The notes: generated from the sequence alone by a model not told the origin. A DNA stretch of 64,000 bases from Alphaproteobacteria bacterium HGW-Alphaproteobacteria-1 (GCA_002842985.1 PHEQ01000007.1:54659-118658), one strand, 5' to 3'. Shown: positions 55,157-63,909, counted from the stretch's first letter. Program-made: numbers and translations.

Positions 55157-57163
55157 TCAGAACCATCCATCCCGCCGCCCGAGCCAGTCGGAGCGGCGCT
55201 TGCCCTGCGGGGCCTGTCCCGGCCGGTTGATCTGCCCGGCGGGATCGCTATCGGTGGGGGCCGCCCCGAGCTGATCCTCGAGGTCGCGCCATTTCTCGTC
55301 GGGCCAGCGGTCCGCGCCCGCGATCCAGGCGGCGGCGCGGGCGTATACCCGGCAATCCAGCGCCTCGTTCCGCTCGCGCAGCTTCTGCCATTCCAGCCGG
55401 GCGAAGCCGCGCTTGGTGCGCACCGTCACCAGCTGCTCGGCCACGAACTGCTTCAGCCATTCGTTCTCGACCCAGTGCGGCAGGTGCACCGAGCCGGGCG
55501 GGAATGCCGCCCCGTCGGCCATGTCCTCCTCGGTCGGCCGCGCCAGCCGCAGGAAGCGGTAGGTCTCGGCCTTGAAGGTCGACACCGCCACGGTCCAGAG
55601 CCGCGCGCCACGCCGCAGGCGTTTCCCACCCTCGGTCGCGTCGACGAAGGTCGGCCCCGACACGGGGCTCGAGCGGTTGAACCCCTCGACGCCCTTGACC
55701 GGCGACACCTGTGCAAAGCCCTGCGCCCGCGACCAGGAATAGACCGCCGGAGCCTCGTAGCCCGTGTCGATGGCCAGCCGCGCGACGCGCAGATGCGCGC
55801 CGCGTTCATGCGGCCAGGACCGGTCCAGCAAGGTCGTCAGCTCCGACCAGGCATCGTGTCGGTCCGGCCCGCCCTCGATCACGACGTGATCGACGAGCCA
55901 GCTTTCGAGGCCCCGACCCCAAGCCCAGACATCGACCTCGATCCGGTCCTTCTGGACGTCGGCCCCGGCCGTCAGGAACAGCCCGCCCGCGGGAACGGTG
56001 CCGGATCTCCAGCACTCGCGCCGGTCGTAAAGCCGCTGCCAGTCGGGCGCTTCCCCGGTCTCGACCCAGGTCTCGCCGAGGATCGTGTTGCGGAACGCCT
56101 TGATCGCCTCGTCCGACCCTTGGGCCGCGTCCCATGCCCGCACGATCCGCTCCCAGCTCAGCCAGCCGATCGGCGAATAGAGCGCCGAGAGGTGATAGCC
56201 GACCGTCGTCGGATCGGCGGCAGTGGCGGTCGCCCGCCATTCACCGCCCTCCAGCATGGCCGTCTTGTGGTGTTCTGCGATTGCCGCGTCGCAGCCCTCG
56301 CAGTGATATTCCGCCGTCTCCGGACGACCCTTCTGCCAGCGCAGCCGGTCGAACTTCAGCCACTGCGCATGGCCACAGTGCGGGCACGGCACAAAGAACC
56401 GCCGCTGGTCGCTGGCCTCGTACTCGCGCTCGATCCGGCTCAGCCCCCGGATCGTCGGCGTCGACACCAGCAGCACCTTGCGCCGGTGGGCGAAGGTCAG
56501 CGACCGCGCCTCGGCCAGCGTGACCGGGTCGCCTTCCTCGTCGGCCGAGGCAGGATAGGCGTCAACCTCGTCGAGGAAGATGTAGCGCGCCGGGGTAGAC
56601 CGCAGCCCCACGGCCGAGTTTGCCCCGGTCATGATCAGGATGCCGCCCGCGAATTCCTTGGACAGCATCGTGTTGCCCGCGTCGCGGGACCGCGCGGGCT
56701 TCACCCGCTCCCGCAGCTCGGGGCTCTCGTCGATCAGCGGGTCGATCCGCTGGCGCGAGTTGCGTTTCGCCAGTTCCACAGTGGGCTGGACCGCCAGCAT
56801 CGGACCCGGCGCCTGGTGGATGGCGAACCCGATCCAGTTATTGCCGGCCTCGGTCGCGCCGACCTGCGCGGCCTTCATGAACACGATCCGCTGCGTGGGC
56901 TCGCCGGGTGAGAGCCGGTCCATAATCTCGCGCATGTAGGGCGTGCGCACCGTGCGATATCGCCCCGGTTCGGCCGAGGCGCGGCCCGAGAGCATGCGGT
57001 GCCTGTCCGCCCATTCCGAGACGGTCAGGTTCGGGTCGGGCCGCAACCCGTTGCCCCAGGCGCGCAGGATCTCGCCTGCGCCGTCGAAGTCCGTCAGGCC
57101 ATCGCCGCTCTCACCGGAAGTCTGGCCGGACCTCGGCGAGTTCGTCGAGGTGGGCGCGTACAT
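55157..57163 (-). CDS. Terminase large subunit, gpA type
   Basis: 668 residues from the ATG at 57163, chosen because GGAG stands 4 bases before it, although this overlaps the small-terminase end by 53 bases. ATPase features: RIVFMKAAQVGATEAGNNW, the Walker B region ARYIFLDEVDAYP, and STPTIRGLSRIEREY. Zinc-ribbon-like cysteines at CPHCGHAQW and YHCEGCDAAI; nuclease region near LFLTAGADVQKDRIEVDVWA. Cuts and pumps phage DNA into the head. Confidence 0.93.
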   Translation of the reverse strand: MYAPTSTNSPRSGQTSGESGDGLTDFDGAGEILRAWGNGLRPDPNLTVSEWADRHRMLSGRASAEPGRYRTVRTPYMREIMDRLSPGEPTQRIVFMKAAQVGATEAGNNWIGFAIHQAPGPMLAVQPTVELAKRNSRQRIDPLIDESPELRERVKPARSRDAGNTMLSKEFAGGILIMTGANSAVGLRSTPARYIFLDEVDAYPASADEEGDPVTLAEARSLTFAHRRKVLLVSTPTIRGLSRIEREYEASDQRRFFVPCPHCGHAQWLKFDRLRWQKGRPETAEYHCEGCDAAIAEHHKTAMLEGGEWRATATAADPTTVGYHLSALYSPIGWLSWERIVRAWDAAQGSDEAIKAFRNTILGETWVETGEAPDWQRLYDRRECWRSGTVPAGGLFLTAGADVQKDRIEVDVWAWGRGLESWLVDHVVIEGGPDRHDAWSELTTLLDRSWPHERGAHLRVARLAIDTGYEAPAVYSWSRAQGFAQVSPVKGVEGFNRSSPVSGPTFVDATEGGKRLRRGARLWTVAVSTFKAETYRFLRLARPTEEDMADGAAFPPGSVHLPHWVENEWLKQFVAEQLVTVRTKRGFARLEWQKLRERNEALDCRVYARAAAWIAGADRWPDEKWRDLEDQLGAAPTDSDPAGQINRPGQAPQGKRRSDWLGRRDGWF

Positions 57164-57707
57164 GTTTCTCCAGGACCTTCTGCATCGCGGCTGGCTCAAC
57201 GGTGATCTGCTGGCCCGTCGCGTCGCTGCACGACGCCGAGAGCTCGGCCGCCATCAGCGCCGCCGCGCGTGCAGGCCAGTTCACCCATGCGTCCCGTTCC
57301 TCCCGCGCCAGCCGGAACACCAGCGCCAGCGCGCGGGCCCGCTCGATCAACTCCCCCTTCAGCTTCTGGAGCCGGATGCGCCGCTCCTGCGCCTTCAGCA
57401 CCTCGTTCGCGGTCTTCGCCTGCAGGAAGGTCGTCCCGCCGCCGACGGCCGGGACCGCCAGACCCTGTTCGCGCAGCGTGTCGCCGACGGCGGCCACCGC
57501 CGCCTCGGGGACAGGCTTCAGCTTCGGCGCGGGCGGCTTGCGGGTCTTCGACGGGTCGGTCGTTTCCGCCCGCCGCGCGTCGCTGGCCGCCGCGTTGATG
57601 CTGCCGTCCGGATAGAGGACCAGCCGCTCGGCCGTCTTCGCCTTCTGGATCGCGCCCCGCGACAGGCCGACATGCGCGGCGTACTGGCGCTCGCTCATGC
57701 CCTGCAT
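57111..57707 (-). CDS. Terminase small subunit
   Basis: 198 residues: an N-terminal helix-turn-helix (SERQYAAHVGLSRGAIQKAK), a Pro/Lys linker and a helical middle (QERRIRLQKLKGELIERARA). Matches small DNA-packaging proteins preceding gpA-type terminases. Recognises the packaging start on phage DNA. First gene of the late operon on this strand. Confidence 0.88.
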   Translation of the reverse strand: MQGMSERQYAAHVGLSRGAIQKAKTAERLVLYPDGSINAAASDARRAETTDPSKTRKPPAPKLKPVPEAAVAAVGDTLREQGLAVPAVGGGTTFLQAKTANEVLKAQERRIRLQKLKGELIERARALALVFRLAREERDAWVNWPARAAALMAAELSASCSDATGQQITVEPAAMQKVLEKHVRAHLDELAEVRPDFR

Positions 57708-57818
57708 CGACGGCTCCGATTATCATTCAAGATCAAGTTCTTATCGAGTTGATAAGCGTCGCGACCGGAGCGAACGTCCTTTCAGAAGGACGATGCAACT
57801 CACCACGGAGCCACCACG
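57708..57818. promoter_or_regulatory. Divergent promoter region of the late operon
   Basis: 110 bases between the small terminase (minus) and a plus-strand small gene. They contain the dyads CTTATC/GATAAG (57740-57745, 57751-57756) and GTCCTT/AAGGAC (57776-57781, 57786-57791). Possibly an operator plus a 5'-UTR hairpin. Roles inferred from position. Confidence 0.4.
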
Positions 57819-58043
57819 ATGACCCGCCGCGCCACGGACAACACGAAAGCCCTCGACGCCTTCCTCGCCGCCAAGTTCGAGATCGACGCGATGCTGGAGC
57901 GGCTCGCCGCCCTCAGCGCGGACCATTTCGAGACCAGCCCCGACGAGATCAACTGGGGCCATGTCGGCACCCTGAACCACTACCGCGCCAAGCTGCGCGA
58001 GATCACTGACATGGCCTTCAGCGAAGGCGAACACGCCGAGTGA
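57819..58043 (+). CDS. Small helical protein of unknown function
   Basis: 74 residues, mostly helical and acidic (KALDAFLAAKFEIDAMLERL; HYRAKLREITDMAFSEG). No membrane segment or signal peptide. It reads opposite to the late genes, ahead of the DUF3489 gene in the same direction, and probably forms a short operon with it. Similar small proteins occur in plasmids and prophages; I cannot name a function. Confidence 0.65.
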   Translation: MTRRATDNTKALDAFLAAKFEIDAMLERLAALSADHFETSPDEINWGHVGTLNHYRAKLREITDMAFSEGEHAE

Positions 58044-58133
58044 GACGACCCGCTCCCGGTCCCGCCCGCCGACTGGCGGGCTCGACCTCGTAGAAGGGCC
58101 CGCATCCCGCGCGCCCCGATACGGGAGACGACG

Positions 58134-58706
58134 ATGACCGAGCTTTCCGACACCCAAGCCATCATCCTCAGCGCCGCCGCACAGCGGCCCGAGCACATCG
58201 CCCTGCCGCTGCCCGAGAGCCTGCGCGGCGGCGCCGCCGCCAAGGTGGTCGGCGCGATGCTCGCGAAGGGGTTCCTGCAGGAGGTGGACGCGGACATGCG
58301 AAAGGGCGAGTCCATGTGGCGCGAGACCGGCGACGGCCACGGCGTCACGCTGGTCGCCACCGACGCAGGCCTCGCCGCCATCGGCATCGAACCCGAGGAC
58401 GCGAACCCCGCGTCTGCGGGCGCTACGGACGCGCCGACCGAGGAGGCCGCGCCGGACAGCCCCACCGAACCGAAGGCTGCGCCCAAGACGCGCACACCGC
58501 GCGAGGGCACGAAACAGGCCACACTGATCGCCATGCTGCGCGCGCCGGACGGCGCGACCATCGAGGAGATCATGGCCGCGACGGGCTGGCAGTCGCATAC
58601 GGTGCGCGGCGCGATGGCCGGGGCGCTGAAGAAGAAACTCGGGCTCGAGGTGACCTCGGAGAAGGTCGAGGATCGGGGGCGGGTCTATAGCCTGCCGCGC
58701 GGTTAG
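58134..58706 (+). CDS. DUF3489 domain protein
   Basis: 190 residues. The N-terminal part is winged-helix-like (AIILSAAAQRPEHIALPLPE, GFLQEVDADM), followed by an Ala/Pro/Thr linker and the C-terminal DUF3489 helix-turn-helix (TLIAMLRAPDGATIEEIMAA, TGWQSHTVRGAMAGALKKKL). Probably a small DNA-binding regulator of the prophage. A strong terminator follows. A longer minus-strand frame across this region is a codon-bias artefact. Confidence 0.82.
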   Translation: MTELSDTQAIILSAAAQRPEHIALPLPESLRGGAAAKVVGAMLAKGFLQEVDADMRKGESMWRETGDGHGVTLVATDAGLAAIGIEPEDANPASAGATDAPTEEAAPDSPTEPKAAPKTRTPREGTKQATLIAMLRAPDGATIEEIMAATGWQSHTVRGAMAGALKKKLGLEVTSEKVEDRGRVYSLPRG

Positions 58707-58731
58707 CGTCGCGCGCCACGCCAGTCGAACT

Positions 58732-58761
58732 GCCGCCGTCCCTCGGGGCGGCGGCTTCTTT
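58732..58761 (+). terminator. Rho-independent terminator after DUF3489 gene
   Basis: An 11-bp GC-rich stem with one G-T wobble (58732-58742 with 58745-58755; the apex pair probably opens to a CTCG loop), followed by TTCTTT. It separates the plus-strand pair from the converging minus-strand gene at 58765. Confidence 0.8.
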
Positions 58762-58764
58762 GTC

Positions 58765-59541
58765 TCAAAGCGAAATGTTCCAGTAGCCGAGAACCTTGCG
58801 GACATCATCCCGAGGATAGTGCGGGCCAGCGGATGCTAGATCCTTGCGAATGGCGGCCTTCCTGCGGTCTGCCGCGTCCTTGATCCGCGCCGAGAACTTG
58901 GCCGTGCCGAGAGGGAGCGAGGGCCGATCAGGCTTCGGCCAGCTCTCCGGGTAAGCGCCCCAATCCGACCATTCCGCCACCTGCCGCGCGTTGTCTGCGA
59001 CCTCCTCATGATCACAAGACCAACCGTAGAGTTGCAACGCGCATACGCGCAGCATCATCTTTACTTCGGTCATGACGTCCGTGAATGCCTTTAGCGGCGT
59101 GGGGAGAAGGACCATGTTCGCCACGCAGGAAAAGAAGCGCCGATCCTGCACCACGGCATTGCTGATCTGATAAGCGGCATCATCCACACCCCATATATGG
59201 CAGCATGACCAGTTCGGCCGTTCCCCGGCTCGAAGGCCCAGTGCTAGCGTCAGAGCCTTGTTCGCGTGAATGTTTCCTTCGAATTTGTGGATGATCGCGC
59301 CCGTCTGCCGATTACGGTTCATCTGCGGCTCGGACCAGTTCGCCTTATAGAACAGGGCTCGCCTCGCGTGTTCTGGATACCAGACGGGAAGATACTCGAA
59401 TGTTCGCGGATCGACCCATCGCGCAGTCCTCTCGATCAACCCCATCACATCTCCGAGGCCGAGCTCTCGCCGCAACGCCTCTAGGCCGTCTGGAAGCAAG
59501 TCGGCGGCGTCGCTACTTCCTTCTTCTTGGTTCTGCAGCAC
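58765..59541 (-). CDS. Unknown protein with HNH-like segment (possible nuclease)
   Basis: 258 residues, GTG start. The middle part reads NWSCCHIWGVDD, then RRFFSCVANMVLLPTPLKAF. This HIW...NxVLLP..L pattern recalls beta-beta-alpha-metal (HNH-like) endonucleases, but the match is from memory and not certain. Rich in Trp and Cys and less GC-rich than its neighbours, suggesting separate acquisition. It lies downstream of the two methyltransferases on the same strand, so it could be a restriction partner. No other function recognised. Confidence 0.6.
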   Translation of the reverse strand: MLQNQEEGSSDAADLLPDGLEALRRELGLGDVMGLIERTARWVDPRTFEYLPVWYPEHARRALFYKANWSEPQMNRNRQTGAIIHKFEGNIHANKALTLALGLRAGERPNWSCCHIWGVDDAAYQISNAVVQDRRFFSCVANMVLLPTPLKAFTDVMTEVKMMLRVCALQLYGWSCDHEEVADNARQVAEWSDWGAYPESWPKPDRPSLPLGTAKFSARIKDAADRRKAAIRKDLASAGPHYPRDDVRKVLGYWNISL

Positions 59542-59660
59542 TACAATCTCAATCCCAAATCCCGCGGCGGCAAATTAGATCAGCCGCCGTCTCCAACTCG
59601 GAGAAACCATAGGATCTGAATGGTATAGCGGCAACTTCGAAACCGCTTGGTGGTGTCGGC

Positions 59661-59897
59661 CTAACGTTGGTGTTCCTTGTCCATGGCGCATCGGATCGCC
59701 TCGAACACCCGCCGCAACGCGAAGGAACGCGCTATCGACACAATAGTGAAGATGGCGCCCATCTTCAGGTTCTGCGCCAGCGTCGTGTGCAGGCCGAAGA
59801 TCGGGAAGATCAGGATCTGCGTGACCACGGCGACGCCGTAGCCCACGATGACGTTGGCGACGGACTCCACCAGCGACATGAGGCGGGACTGCTTCAT
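59661..59897 (-). CDS. Small membrane protein of unknown function
   Basis: 78 residues with two hydrophobic segments (ESVANVIVGYGVAVVTQILI and AQNLKMGAIFTIVSIARSFA) and a basic C-terminus (FALRRVFEAIR). I believe this is the DUF7220 family, common in alphaproteobacterial prophages next to replication or methylase genes. Possibly an inner-membrane superinfection-exclusion-type protein; not demonstrated. Located 9 bases after the cytosine methyltransferase stop. Confidence 0.75.
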   Translation of the reverse strand: MKQSRLMSLVESVANVIVGYGVAVVTQILIFPIFGLHTTLAQNLKMGAIFTIVSIARSFALRRVFEAIRCAMDKEHQR

Positions 59898-59906
59898 GTC
59901 GCCGCC

Positions 59907-61004
59907 TCATCCATCGGCCAGCAGTTCAGCCGCGAGAGTTCGCAGCGCATGCGCCGCAACCAGCGGGACCACGCCATTGCCACAGAGGCGAAGCCGGTCC
60001 ACCCGGTGGGCCAGCCCATCAGCGCCTCGACGAACAGCGGGTTCAAGGTCCGGCGCGGCTCGGAGGTATCGCTCCCAGCCATTGGCGTCACCAGGACCTG
60101 GCGGCCAAGCAGGCCGTTCACCGGCGTGTTGGCAAGGCTCGTCGCGCCATCCTTGTGATCGCGGGCCGTCGGCGTCATCCACATCCCAGCCGAATGGGTC
60201 AGGTCCGCTGTCCGCCGGTTGCCCGCGCTCGGCTTGCACCCATCGTTCGCCATCGGCGTGGGCCACATCGCAGCCGTGGTCGCCAGGTTCATGCCGTGCT
60301 GGCCCGCTGCCTGCGACGGCGTTGGCTTCGTCTGCCGGTTCTCGTTGGCGCTGGCCCTCGGCGTCGGCCAGAGGCGCAGCAGTTCGGTCCGGTTCCCGCC
60401 ACTCGACCGGGTGCCAGAGCAGGCGCGCGGGGTCGGCCAGCTCGTCCCCCTCGCGGATGGCGAGGATGAACAGCCGCTCGCGCTTGTGGGGCGCGCCGAC
60501 TTCCGCCGCAGTGAAGAGGCCTGCCGCAAGGCGGTAGCCCATGCCGACCAATCCGCTGGCGACTTCGGGGAAGCCGAGGTGGAGATGATGGGCGACATTC
60601 TCGAGGAAGACGAAGGGCGGCTCGCATTCCCCGATGATGCGGGCGACATGCGGCCAGAGGTGGCGCGGGTCGTCCGCGCCGCGGCGCTTGCCCGCGACCG
60701 AGAACGGCTGGCACGGATAGCCCGCAGTGACGATGTCCACCGCGCCGCGCCAAGGGCGGCCGTCGAAGGTTCCAACATCGTCCCAGACAACAGCCTGATC
60801 CAGGGACGCGTCTTCCATCCGCGCCACGAGAGTGGCTGCGGCGTAGGTTTCCCGTTCGACATGGCCCACAGCACGATATCCGGGGATGGCGATGGTGAGC
60901 CCGAGGTCGAGCCCGCCCGCGCCGGAGCAGAGGGAGAGGCCGAAGAGGCATGCGTCTCCGGCTCCGGAAGCGCATCCGGAGGAAGGTAAAGCCAGGTCAT
61001 GCAT
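59907..61004 (-). CDS. DNA cytosine-C5 methyltransferase
   Basis: 365 residues. Motif I LCSGAGGLDLGL, motif IV with the catalytic cysteine GYPCQPFSVAGKRRG, motif VI FLENV, motif VIII RERLF, motif X CGNGVVPLVAAHAL. The target-recognition region between about 220 and 320 is Asp/Gly/Arg-rich and unusual. The ATG is 1 base after the stop of the ParB-methylase gene, so the two are coupled. Probably protects phage DNA from host restriction. Confidence 0.92.
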   Translation of the reverse strand: MHDLALPSSGCASGAGDACLFGLSLCSGAGGLDLGLTIAIPGYRAVGHVERETYAAATLVARMEDASLDQAVVWDDVGTFDGRPWRGAVDIVTAGYPCQPFSVAGKRRGADDPRHLWPHVARIIGECEPPFVFLENVAHHLHLGFPEVASGLVGMGYRLAAGLFTAAEVGAPHKRERLFILAIREGDELADPARLLWHPVEWREPDRTAAPLADAEGQRQREPADEANAVAGSGPARHEPGDHGCDVAHADGERWVQAERGQPADSGPDPFGWDVDDADGPRSQGWRDEPCQHAGERPAWPPGPGDANGWERYLRAAPDLEPAVRRGADGLAHRVDRLRLCGNGVVPLVAAHALRTLAAELLADG

Positions 61005-61005
61005 G

Positions 61006-62382
61006 TCACGCGGCGGTCTTGCGCTTTCGCGCGGGTTCGGGGGCGGTGTCCGTAGCCAGGGGATCGGCCGGGGGTGCGGCGTCGTCGCCCAGCCTCTCGG
61101 TTTTCACCTGCGCGAAGGTCCGGCCATCGCCATCGAGGATTGCCTCTCGACCTGTGTCGGCTTGCCAGCGTTCCACGGCCACATCGACATAGGCCGGGCT
61201 GATCTCCATCGCGAAGACGCGACGGTTGTTGGCCTCGCCCGCCATGATCTGCGAGCCGGAGCCCGAGAAGGGCTCGTAGCAAAGCCCACCGCGCGCAACA
61301 TGCTGGCGCATCGGGATGCCGAAGGCGTCGAGCGGTTTCGGCGTCGGATGGTCGGGCCGGTCATCCTTGGCGAAACTCGGCAGCGCCCACGTCGATGGCA
61401 GGGTTTCCTCGGCCACCTTCGGCGGGCGGTTCGGGCGGCGCCATCCCATGAAACAGGGTTCGTGCTTCCAGAGGTAGTGGGACCGGGTCAGGACGCCCCG
61501 GTCCTTCACCCAGATGATTTGCTGATGCACGAAGGCGCCCGCCTTTTCCCAGCAGGCTTCCAGCATCGCCTGTCGGCGGGAGGCGTGCCAGCAGTACCAG
61601 GCGGCGTCCTCGGTGATGGCCTCGGCCACGGCCGCCGCGATGAATCCATCGTAAAGCTCGGCCCCCTGCGAACTGTCGTCCCAGGTCGTGCCGTAGGACG
61701 CCGACCAGTCCTTGTTGCGGGTCGGATGGTTCGAGCCGTCGTAGTCGACGAGGTATGGCGGGTCGGTCGCGAACAGGATCGCCCGCTCGCCATTCATCAG
61801 ACGGCGCACATCGGCAGCGCTGGTGCTGTCGCCGCAAAGGAGCCGGTGGTCACCGAGGATCCAGAGATCACCGGTGCGCGACGCAGGATTGCGCGGCGGT
61901 TCGGGGATGGTCACCGCCGGCACGGAGCCCCCGGCGCCACCTTCTTCCCCGTCCCCCTCCGGCACGAAGGCCAGCAGCTTGTCGAGCTCGCCGTCGGAGA
62001 ACCCGACAAGCGACAGGTCGAAATCTTCGGCCAGCAGCTCGTTCAGTTCCGCCGAGAGCAGCGCCTCGTCCCAGGTGCCGAGCTCGGTGAGCTTGTTGTC
62101 CGCGATCCGATAGGCCCGGCGCTGCGCCTCGGTCAGGTGGCCCAGCACGATCACCGGCGCTTCGGTCAGCCCGAGCTGCGTGGCGGCCAGCACGCGCCCG
62201 TGCCCCGCGATCAGCTCTCCGTCGTCAGCAACGAGGCAGGGCACGGTCCAGCCGAACTCGGCCATGCTGGCGGCGATCTTCGCGACCTGATCCGCGCCAT
62301 GCGCCTTCGCGTTCTTCGCGTAGGGCTGCAGGCGCGCAAGCGGCCAGGTCTCGATCGCGTCCGGGGCGAAGCTCAGCGTCAT
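61006..62382 (-). CDS. ParB-domain/DNA adenine-type methyltransferase fusion
   Basis: 458 residues from the ATG at 62382 (AGGAAC upstream); longer in-frame extensions have unnatural composition. The N-terminal ParB/sulfiredoxin-like domain has LQPYAKNAKAH, GELIAGHGRVLAATQL, AYRIADNKLTELG. The C-terminal N4/N6 methyltransferase has FATDPPYLVDYDG (catalytic) before the SAM-binding FSGSGSQIM, i.e. beta-class order. Such fusions are frequent in alphaproteobacterial prophages and methylate phage DNA. Confidence 0.92.
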   Translation of the reverse strand: MTLSFAPDAIETWPLARLQPYAKNAKAHGADQVAKIAASMAEFGWTVPCLVADDGELIAGHGRVLAATQLGLTEAPVIVLGHLTEAQRRAYRIADNKLTELGTWDEALLSAELNELLAEDFDLSLVGFSDGELDKLLAFVPEGDGEEGGAGGSVPAVTIPEPPRNPASRTGDLWILGDHRLLCGDSTSAADVRRLMNGERAILFATDPPYLVDYDGSNHPTRNKDWSASYGTTWDDSSQGAELYDGFIAAAVAEAITEDAAWYCWHASRRQAMLEACWEKAGAFVHQQIIWVKDRGVLTRSHYLWKHEPCFMGWRRPNRPPKVAEETLPSTWALPSFAKDDRPDHPTPKPLDAFGIPMRQHVARGGLCYEPFSGSGSQIMAGEANNRRVFAMEISPAYVDVAVERWQADTGREAILDGDGRTFAQVKTERLGDDAAPPADPLATDTAPEPARKRKTAA

Positions 62383-62799
62383 GGTGGGCAAGGTTCCTCG
62401 GGCGGGTGGATGCCGGTGGCTTCCGGACTCCGGATGCCGGGCCGGACTCCAAGCGGGGTCCAGCGGCCACCTGCGGTGTCCGGTCGGAAGGCCAGCGTTC
62501 ATTGGTGTTTGCGCGGGGCGCGCGTGGCTCCGGCTTCCGGGTGGCTTCCCAAAAATCCGGCCCTGTCGCTGGCGATGTCCCGCGCTTCGCCCGCCAGCAT
62601 ACGAATATCGCGAGGAAGGAACCGGAAACTGCCGTGGGCTGGACCCCGGCCGGACCCTCGCTGGATGCCGGGGTCCAGAAGGCCCCCCGTCAACGCAAAG
62701 GGGAGAGCGAGCTTTCCAGCGCACTCTCCCCATCTTGCCTTCGGGATAGCACGATCATGTTGCAGATGTCGAAGGAAAAAGTGTTGCAACACATTGGAG
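62383..62799. other. Gene-poor 417-base region with inverted repeats
   Basis: Between the ParB-methylase and the DUF6362-like gene I find no convincing minus-strand gene. It contains two strong dyads: an 11-bp perfect repeat TGGACCCCGGC (62640-62650) with its complement at 62667-62677, and GGGGAGAG (62700-62707) with CTCTCCCC (62724-62731). It also has scattered copies of GGCTTCCGG-like words near 62415 and 62530. Candidates are an operator, an origin or a small RNA; plus-strand frames here have poor composition. Confidence 0.4.
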
Positions 62800-63180
62800 T
62801 CACTGCGCATTCAGGCGCGCAGCGATCTTGGTCAGCGCCAGCTGCCAGCGACGCCAGGCGGTCGTGCGGTCGCAGCCGAGCTCGCCGCTGATCTGCTTCC
62901 ACGGCACCCGGGCCGCGCGGGACCAGACGAGCTTGCGCTCCGCCTCCTCGATCCAGAGCACCCAGTCGAAGGTCTGCTCGAGCCGGGTGATGGCGGCGGC
63001 CGAGGGCCAGACCCGCATCGGCTGCGGCTCCATCGCCGCGATCTCGCGGCTGGTCCGCACGATGTCGGGCCAGGTGTTGAAGTAGCCCTGCGCCTTCACC
63101 GGCGGCAGCTGGCGCAGGGTGCGGAACGCCTCCTCGAAATGATCGGCGACGCAGTCGGCGGTCCATTCGCGATCAGCCAT
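62800..63180 (-). CDS. DUF6362-like helix-turn-helix protein
   Basis: 126 residues from the ATG at 63180. ADREWTADCVADHFEEAFRT at the start, then the conserved MRVWPSAAAITRLEQTFDWV and a C-terminal helix-turn-helix VPWKQISGELGCDRTTAWRR. Matches, as far as I remember, DUF6362, common in roseobacter prophages near the terminase or RuvC genes. Possibly a late-gene activator. Overlaps the preceding small gene by 8 bases. Confidence 0.8.
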   Translation of the reverse strand: MADREWTADCVADHFEEAFRTLRQLPPVKAQGYFNTWPDIVRTSREIAAMEPQPMRVWPSAAAITRLEQTFDWVLWIEEAERKLVWSRAARVPWKQISGELGCDRTTAWRRWQLALTKIAARLNAQ

Positions 63181-63373
63181 GGCGCGCCTCCCTGTCGGAC
63201 GGGCGCGGGCCGTAGAGCTTCTCGCCGAGCTGGCGGACCAGTTCACGCTCGGGCCAGGTGAGACGGTCGTCATCGGCGGAGACCGCGAGGACGCCCTGTT
63301 CCTGCCAGCCCTCGCGCTTGACCTGCTCGGGATCCCGGCGTCGGCCGCCGTAGCCGTGGGGATGCCATCTCAT
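63173..63373 (-). CDS. Small phage protein of unknown function
   Basis: 66 residues: MRWHPHGYGGRRRDPEQVKR, then GVLAVSADDDRLTWPERELV and RQLGEKLYGPRP. Basic N-terminus, acidic centre. It overlaps the RuvC-like gene by 4 bases upstream and the DUF6362-like gene by 8 bases downstream, which is strong evidence for a translated gene in this compact operon. Confidence 0.7.
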   Translation of the reverse strand: MRWHPHGYGGRRRDPEQVKREGWQEQGVLAVSADDDRLTWPERELVRQLGEKLYGPRPSDREARHG

Positions 63374-63909
63374 GCGACACCTCCCTTCGTCTCGATCGTC
63401 CAGAGCAGCAGGGCGATGGCGTCGGCCTCGTTGTCGTCGGCCGGGCTGAAGCCGCGGGCGCGGACGGCGGCGATCATCGCAGCCTTGTCGGCGTTGCCCT
63501 TGCCAGCGGCATGACGCTTGATCGTGCCGACCGGGACGCCCTCGTAGGGCACGCCGCGCAGCTCGGCCCATGCGGTGAGCGTGGCCATGAGCCCGCCGTA
63601 GATGTGGCTCGCGTCGGTGCCTGCGTGGCGGCGGACTTCCTCGAACCAGATGGCGGCGACGGGCCCGGACAGCCGGTCGATCTCGGTCAGCCAGTTGGTG
63701 AAGCGCAGGTAGCGCATGCCGCCGCCGTCGAAGCGGCCCGGGCGCAGCGAGACGGTGCCGCTGGTGATCAGACCGTCGTGGCCGCGGATCGCCCAGCCGG
63801 TCGAGGTGCCGAGGTCGAGCGCGAGGATGCAGCGGTTGCGGGGGGCGTCGAGCGGCAGCGATTCAAACCTTGCGCCGTCGCAATTGGGGATCAGAGTCGG
63901 TTGAGCCAT
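63370..63909 (-). CDS. RuvC-like Holliday-junction resolvase/nuclease of phage type
   Basis: 179 residues with the RNase-H-fold acidic residues of RuvC: Asp in CILALDLGTSTGWA, Glu in AIWFEEVRRHAG and the Asp pair in DDNEADAIALLLW. Phage members resolve branched DNA before packaging. A 20-residue N-terminal extension precedes the fold. First gene of this run on the minus strand; CAAAGGAGACCC upstream of its ATG is a good ribosome-binding site. Confidence 0.88.
   Translation of the reverse strand: MAQPTLIPNCDGARFESLPLDAPRNRCILALDLGTSTGWAIRGHDGLITSGTVSLRPGRFDGGGMRYLRFTNWLTEIDRLSGPVAAIWFEEVRRHAGTDASHIYGGLMATLTAWAELRGVPYEGVPVGTIKRHAAGKGNADKAAMIAAVRARGFSPADDNEADAIALLLWTIETKGGVA

Noticed and set aside
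57741..58808. 355-codon minus-strand frame over the DUF3489 region
   Set aside because: The plus-strand genes here have recognisable domains and a terminator; the minus frame has an unnatural Arg/Gly composition.
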